Of a stretch of 15,319 bases of DNA, positions 12,265-15,319 are shown one piece after another; position 1 is the first letter of the stretch, and the number at the start of each line of letters is the position of its first letter. The DNA comes from Candidatus Cloacimonadota bacterium. Its GTDB lineage: Bacteria > Muiribacteriota > UBA6191 > JACPRK01. The position numbers were made by a program, and so were the translations under genes. The notes below the pieces were generated by a model. The model was not told the origin of the DNA. It worked only from the letters and a program-made list of their open reading frames with translations, and searched no databases. The DNA lies in the NCBI GenBank assembly GCA_021772705.1, contig JAJFLN010000764.1, positions 1 to 15,319 on the forward strand, given 5' to 3'.

Positions 12265-14526
12265 CTACTTGGCGCAGCGGAAGCCGTAGTCTGGTGAGGA
12301 CCGGAACTTGGAGCTTGGCACGAGCTGGCGGGCCATGGTGCCCAGGCTGAGGGGGTCGGACTGGAAGCTGCCGCCCATCACGAGGAATCGGCCCGAGACG
12401 CGGGTGGAGACCCATTCCCAGACGTTACCGGCCATGTTGAAGGCGCCGTAGGGGCTCTGGCCATCGGAGAAGGCGTCGACGGGGACCAGCTTGCCGGTCT
12501 GCAGCCAGGCGCACTTCAGGGCGTCGAACTTGAGCCCCCAGGGGAAGGGGTAGCCCCGAGGCCCACCTGCGGCCTTCTGCCATTCCGCGGCCGTGGGCAG
12601 TCGCTTGCCGGCCCAGGAGGCGTAGGCCTGGGCGTCCCTGTAGGAAACTCCCACAACCGGGTGCCGCTCCATTCCGGGGACGAAGTGCTTCTGCCAGTTA
12701 CCTTCGGGGATCTGCCCCGATTCCCTGGTGAATCGCAGGAACTCGGCGTTGGTCACCTCGTAGCGATCGATGCTGAACTCCAGGAGGCTGATGCGCTCTC
12801 GTCTGTTCGTCGCCGGATTCAGATAGACGAAGTCCCCGGCGGGTATGGTTCGCATCTCCGTTGCCAGCGGCACGGGAGTGGTCGTGGTACCCGATGGAGT
12901 GAGGTCCGGCTTGACGGCCTTCTTCGGCGCCGGATCAGCGGGCGGGGAATCTGCCGGCGGAGTATTTGAAGGTGATTGGGTCACGCCGACGTTGTACACC
13001 GCTGGAGGCGAGTCTGGACTGGACTGCAGACCGACGCTGTCTTGGCCGCCGCTCTCGAGCAGAGCGCTGAAGACAAAGCCGAGGACTACCACGGCGAAGA
13101 GACCCTGGGTGCCTCGCAGAACGCTGTGGGCCAGCTTCAAGGCTGGTTCAATCGTTGGGGCTACCGGCGAGGCCGCTTCCGAGCTCCTGGGTTTGAGGAT
13201 CGATGAGGCATCGGGTCGCTTCAGCCGGGAGAGGGCCTTGCTCACGTCCAACTTGACGGGCTTACGCTCAGCCACGAGTCGCAGTACCCGATCCCAGTCA
13301 ACGATGGAGATGGCGGCTCTCTCTTCCAGTTCCACCGCCACAGGCGCCTGGGCAGCCACCTCGCTTTCCTCCGCGACCTTCGTTGCCTCTGGCGGCTTCG
13401 GTCTAACCTCAGCCGGTACGGAGGGCTCCGGGAGCTCGCGGGATGCCTGAGCCGGGGAAAGAGGCCGCACCGGCGCCTGGGCCGGCGTGGGTGGCTCCAG
13501 CACGGGAGCCTCGATCGGTGTGAGGCCCGGGATGGCCTCCATCGGAGCCTGTTCGATCGCCTTCGGTACGGGGGGGGGGGCGACGGAGGTGGACCCGGGG
13601 CTGAGCATCTCCTGAAATGTACTGGCGATGTCTGTCGCCTGCTGCGGAGGCGCTTCCTGGGTGTCCCGGACCGACGACGGATTCTCCAGCAGGCTGGCGA
13701 CTTCGGCAGCGTCAGAGATGCGCCTGGAGGGGTTAGGCTCCAGCAATTGCATCAGGATGTCCTCTCTCGGACCCGCGGCCCGGAGCGCCGCCTCCGGGAG
13801 ACTTCCAGCGGGAGGAAACTCGCCGCTCAAGAGCCGGCAGTAGATGACCCCCAGTGCGAAGAGGTCGGCCGTTGCGGACGGAGGGTGTCCCGAAAAGCAC
13901 TCCGGAGACAGGTAGGGGCGGTTCGCCGTTCTGCCCGGAAACCCATAATCCACGAGCTGGATCGTGCCATCGAGCTGGAGGATCACATTGGTCGAGCAGA
14001 GGTTTCCGTGGATCACGCCGGCCTGATGCATCTGGGAGAGGGCACGGGCTGTCCGGGCGGCCAACCCGGCAGCCTCCTCGGCGCTCAGGGGCGTCGAGTG
14101 CGCTCGAAACGTATCGAGGGACTTGCCGTCCCGGTACTCCCTGACCAGAAAGCGCACTGTGATCTGGCCCGTGCGGGTCTGCAGGAGTTCGACTGTTCGC
14201 GCTACGGGCACGGTCTTGTTCCGGGACAGCTCCTTGACGATCTTGCGATAGGCCTTCAAGGACTCATCCGTCGAGATGGCGTCGGATCGAAGCTCCTTCA
14301 GAGTGACCTGGCGGTTCTTCCGCTCGTCACGGGCCAAGTAGGTACCTGAGTCAGGAGCAAGCTCCGAGAGGAGCTGGTAGTGCTTGACCTTTCCGGGTGC
14401 CGAACTCAAAGCGTTGTCCGTCCTTCGTGGCGGGCCGGCCTGGCCGGAACCGCTCGGAGCCTGGTCTCGCCCCGGGAGCGTGGAATCAGAGGAACACCTC
14501 CGCTGCCCCCCGTCGAGGCCTGGCAA
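12265..14526 (-). CDS. pseudokinase / membrane / FGE-sulfatase-like fusion protein
   Basis: The product is up to 753 aa. Residues 48-285 have a protein-kinase fold but with changed key motifs: the HRD catalytic loop is HGNLCSTN (H173-G174-N175, no Asp), DFG is DYG (193-195), and the Gly loop is not recognisable, while K77 (TLKEL) and SPE (207-209) remain. It is therefore a likely pseudokinase. Residues 286-460 are Pro/Ala/Glu-rich. A membrane helix lies at 474-491, so residues beyond 495 are probably external. Residues 557-753 form a formylglycine-generating-enzyme/SUMF1-type domain (MRTIPAGDFVYL, YEVTNAEFLRF, GVSYRDAQAYASWAGKRLPTAAEW, GNVWEW and GFRC) but the catalytic Cys pair after GGS is absent (GGSFQSDPLSL). 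The start is uncertain: TTG 14526 has no ribosome binding site; TTG 14409 would give 714 aa and begins close to the kinase fold. It converges with the active kinase gene. Confidence 0.88.
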   Translation of the reverse strand: MPGLDGGQRRCSSDSTLPGRDQAPSGSGQAGPPRRTDNALSSAPGKVKHYQLLSELAPDSGTYLARDERKNRQVTLKELRSDAISTDESLKAYRKIVKELSRNKTVPVARTVELLQTRTGQITVRFLVREYRDGKSLDTFRAHSTPLSAEEAAGLAARTARALSQMHQAGVIHGNLCSTNVILQLDGTIQLVDYGFPGRTANRPYLSPECFSGHPPSATADLFALGVIYCRLLSGEFPPAGSLPEAALRAAGPREDILMQLLEPNPSRRISDAAEVASLLENPSSVRDTQEAPPQQATDIASTFQEMLSPGSTSVAPPPVPKAIEQAPMEAIPGLTPIEAPVLEPPTPAQAPVRPLSPAQASRELPEPSVPAEVRPKPPEATKVAEESEVAAQAPVAVELEERAAISIVDWDRVLRLVAERKPVKLDVSKALSRLKRPDASSILKPRSSEAASPVAPTIEPALKLAHSVLRGTQGLFAVVVLGFVFSALLESGGQDSVGLQSSPDSPPAVYNVGVTQSPSNTPPADSPPADPAPKKAVKPDLTPSGTTTTPVPLATEMRTIPAGDFVYLNPATNRRERISLLEFSIDRYEVTNAEFLRFTRESGQIPEGNWQKHFVPGMERHPVVGVSYRDAQAYASWAGKRLPTAAEWQKAAGGPRGYPFPWGLKFDALKCAWLQTGKLVPVDAFSDGQSPYGAFNMAGNVWEWVSTRVSGRFLVMGGSFQSDPLSLGTMARQLVPSSKFRSSPDYGFRCAK

Positions 14527-14536
14527 GTCATTTGAA

Positions 14537-14545
14537 TGATATACT
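14537..14545 (+). promoter_or_regulatory. extended -10 promoter element
   Basis: TGATATACT on the plus strand is a TGn plus TATACT extended -10, the same nine bases as the element proposed at 2768-2776. No -35 is evident. It would transcribe rightward toward the 42-aa protein gene, starting near 14552 and giving a leader of about 220 nt. Confidence 0.3.
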
Positions 14546-14640
14546 GCTCAATTCTTCGGCCTTTTGACCACTTTTGTCCATGCCAGCAAGAAGTACAACC
14601 GATCTCGGAGCACCAGTGGCCTGACGACCCCAGGTTCGTC

Positions 14641-14646
14641 TATAAT
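14641..14646 (+). promoter_or_regulatory. consensus -10 box (TATAAT)
   Basis: A perfect TATAAT stands in the 247-bp region upstream of the small membrane protein gene. The -35 is poor (TGGCCT with an 18-bp spacer; CTGACG is too close). Transcription would begin near 14653, about 120 nt before ATG 14774. It is the best promoter candidate for that gene. Confidence 0.4.
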
Positions 14647-14773
14647 TGGAATCTCTGCCGGGAATCATCGTATCTCCTTCCAAACCCGCCCTGCTTCCGA
14701 TCTCCAGGGAATCGGCAGCCAGAGCACTCTCACCACTCCTTGGTCGTAGTCCTGAACTCGCGAGGTTGCTTTC

Positions 14774-14902
14774 ATGACACCGAACAACGTACTCATAGCC
14801 GTCACCATTCCCCTTATCGCCACAGGCTTGCTGCTCTGGGCGAAGCTGCGGCGAATCATCGTGATTCTGGAGGATATGAAGGCGGCCAAGTCCAAGAACT
14901 GA
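14774..14902 (+). CDS. small single-pass membrane protein, 42 aa
   Basis: A short open frame begins at ATG 14774 with GAGG 8 bases upstream and ends at TGA 14900-14902. The product starts MTPNNVLIAVTIPLIATGLL and continues LWAKLRRIIVILEDMKAAKSKN. Residues 6-23 form a hydrophobic helix long enough to span the membrane; the following stretch is basic (KLRR) and the last part (about 25-40) is an amphipathic charged helix, so the C-terminus should be cytoplasmic. A promoter-like TATAAT lies upstream and a hairpin lies 39 bases after the stop, so it forms a complete one-gene unit. I do not recognise the family. Comparable small membrane proteins often act as modulators of larger membrane complexes; that is analogy only. 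Confidence 0.62.
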   Translation: MTPNNVLIAVTIPLIATGLLLWAKLRRIIVILEDMKAAKSKN

Positions 14903-14941
14903 GGTTCGTTCCAGGGGGCCGCCGCAGGGTCGGGGATCGGG

Positions 14942-14979
14942 AAACCGCCCGTTCCGGATCAATCTGGAACGAGCGGTTT
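14942..14979 (+). terminator. hairpin downstream of the small membrane protein gene
   Basis: AAACCGCCCGTTCC pairs with GGAACGAGCGGTTT with one mismatch (14-bp arms, 10-nt loop GGATCAATCT). The stem ends in TTTG followed by GCTG-rich sequence, so the T tract is short. Its place 39 bases after the stop codon suits a transcription terminator for the 42-aa protein gene. Confidence 0.65.
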
Positions 14980-15025
14980 GTGCTGCTGTCGCTATGACTG
15001 TTTGCTAGTTTTCGTCCGGAAACTC

Positions 15026-15133
15026 CCAAACCCGTTCGGCCCAAGCCTGTCGAGGGCCAACGCCAATCCGTTCGGCCCGACCCTGCCGAGGGCCAGCGCC
15101 AACCCGTTCGGCCGACCCTTCGACAGGCTCAGG
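15026..15133. repeat. 36-bp tandem repeat, two full copies and a diverged third
   Basis: CCGTTCGGCC occurs at 15032, 15068 and 15104, an exact 36-bp period. The first two units also share GTCGAGGGCCA / GCCGAGGGCCA ends; the third changes partway into the CGACAGGCTCAGG motif that forms the left arm of the adjoining inverted repeat. Confidence 0.82.
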
Positions 15134-15185
15134 GGAGGGCCAGTGTTGGAGCGGCAGAGGCCCCTCTCCTGAGCTTGTCGAAGGG
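15116..15185. repeat. long inverted repeat (26-27 bp arms)
   Basis: The left arm (15116-15141, CCCTTCGACAGGCTCAGG then GGAGGGCC) and the right arm (15159-15185) are reverse complements apart from two substitutions and one single-base indel. The 17-nt loop is AGTGTTGGAGCGGCAGA. The size and shape are those of REP/BIME-type extragenic palindromes or a very small non-autonomous element. Confidence 0.82.
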
Positions 15186-15283
15186 TCAGACGATATGGCC
15201 GCCCGCTCCATTCATCCCCTTCGGCGTAGCTCAGGACATGCTTCGACAGGCTCAGACGATATGGCCGCCCGCTCCATTCATCC
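15186..15283. repeat. 32-bp direct repeat, two identical copies 66 bp apart
   Basis: The same 32 bases (beginning TCAGACGATATGGCCGCC and ending ATTCATCC) occupy 15186-15217 and 15252-15283. Each copy is followed by a CTTCG...CTCAGGAC tail, which is complete in the second copy and altered in the first. This suggests duplication of a 66-bp block after the elements inserted or expanded. Confidence 0.88.
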
Positions 15284-15319
15284 TTCGACAGGCTCAGGAC
15301 GAACGGATCGGGAAAACTC

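Larger units (their letters stand above)
14980..15319. other. non-coding repeat-rich tail
   Basis: I see no credible gene here. Open frames on both strands are short, lack ribosome binding sites and follow the repeat structure. The region is filled by tandem, inverted and direct repeats sharing the 14-mer TTCGACAGGCTCAG, which occurs at 15119-15132, 15242-15255 and 15284-15297, and inverted with one change at 15169-15182. Confidence 0.7.

Noticed and set aside
12092..12415. Minus-strand Pro/Ser/Lys repeat peptide across the G-run array
   Set aside because: The regular peptide is only the translation of the hexamer array, and the frame overlaps the real C-terminus of the FGE-domain gene in another phase.
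15026..15283. Possible CRISPR array, because 32-36 bp repeats are present
   Set aside because: The 36-bp units are directly adjacent with no spacers, the 32-bp unit has only two copies, and no cas gene is nearby.

Overview
The window is GC-rich, densely coding bacterial DNA of chromosomal type. It has short or overlapping gene junctions and frequent TTG/GTG starts, and several proteins are rich in Ala and Pro. Bacteria-type Ser/Thr kinases, a kinase-like/FGE-sulfatase fusion, a PIN-domain protein and extracytoplasmic Pro-rich proteins suggest a lineage with large regulatory and accessory content, such as Acidobacteriota, Planctomycetota or an uncultured relative. I cannot name the phylum from the sequence alone. 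There is no rRNA, tRNA, CRISPR array, transposase or phage gene.

Left block (1-2676, minus strand). Reading leftward, the order is an Ala/Pro-rich repeat protein of 487 aa, a translationally coupled PIN-domain protein of 152 aa, shikimate kinase (aroK), and the N-terminus of an unrecognised gene cut by the window edge. The repeat protein begins with a short helical module that resembles small antitoxin-like proteins often found before PIN genes, here followed by about 400 residues of low-complexity repeats.

Central block (2904-9012, plus strand). Five close or overlapping genes form a probable operon: a secreted nuclease-like protein with an altered active site, a glutaminase (nitrilase-fold) subunit, an NAD+ synthetase, and two ABC exporter half-transporters. 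The glutaminase and synthetase together look like a glutamine-dependent NAD+ synthetase split into two genes. The two ABC proteins look like a heterodimeric exporter with one degenerate ATP site. ssb follows in the opposite direction, with a strong hairpin in the convergent gap.

Right block (9858-12129, plus; 12265-14526, minus). A sugar-type (CUT1) ABC permease lacking adjacent partner genes is followed after 4 bp by a membrane-anchored Ser/Thr kinase with an extracytoplasmic fibronectin-III-like domain. Facing it is a 753-residue protein with a kinase-like domain lacking the catalytic Asp, a Pro-rich linker, one membrane segment and a sulfatase-modifying-factor-like domain without the catalytic Cys pair. 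The two genes converge on a 125-bp G-run array built from GGGCTT-type units.

Right edge (14527-15319). A divergent promoter region leads into a 42-aa single-pass membrane protein gene, followed by a hairpin. The last 400 bp hold no gene but a compact block of repeats: a 36-bp tandem repeat, a long inverted repeat, and two copies of a 32-bp unit 66 bp apart, sharing the 14-mer TTCGACAGGCTCAG.
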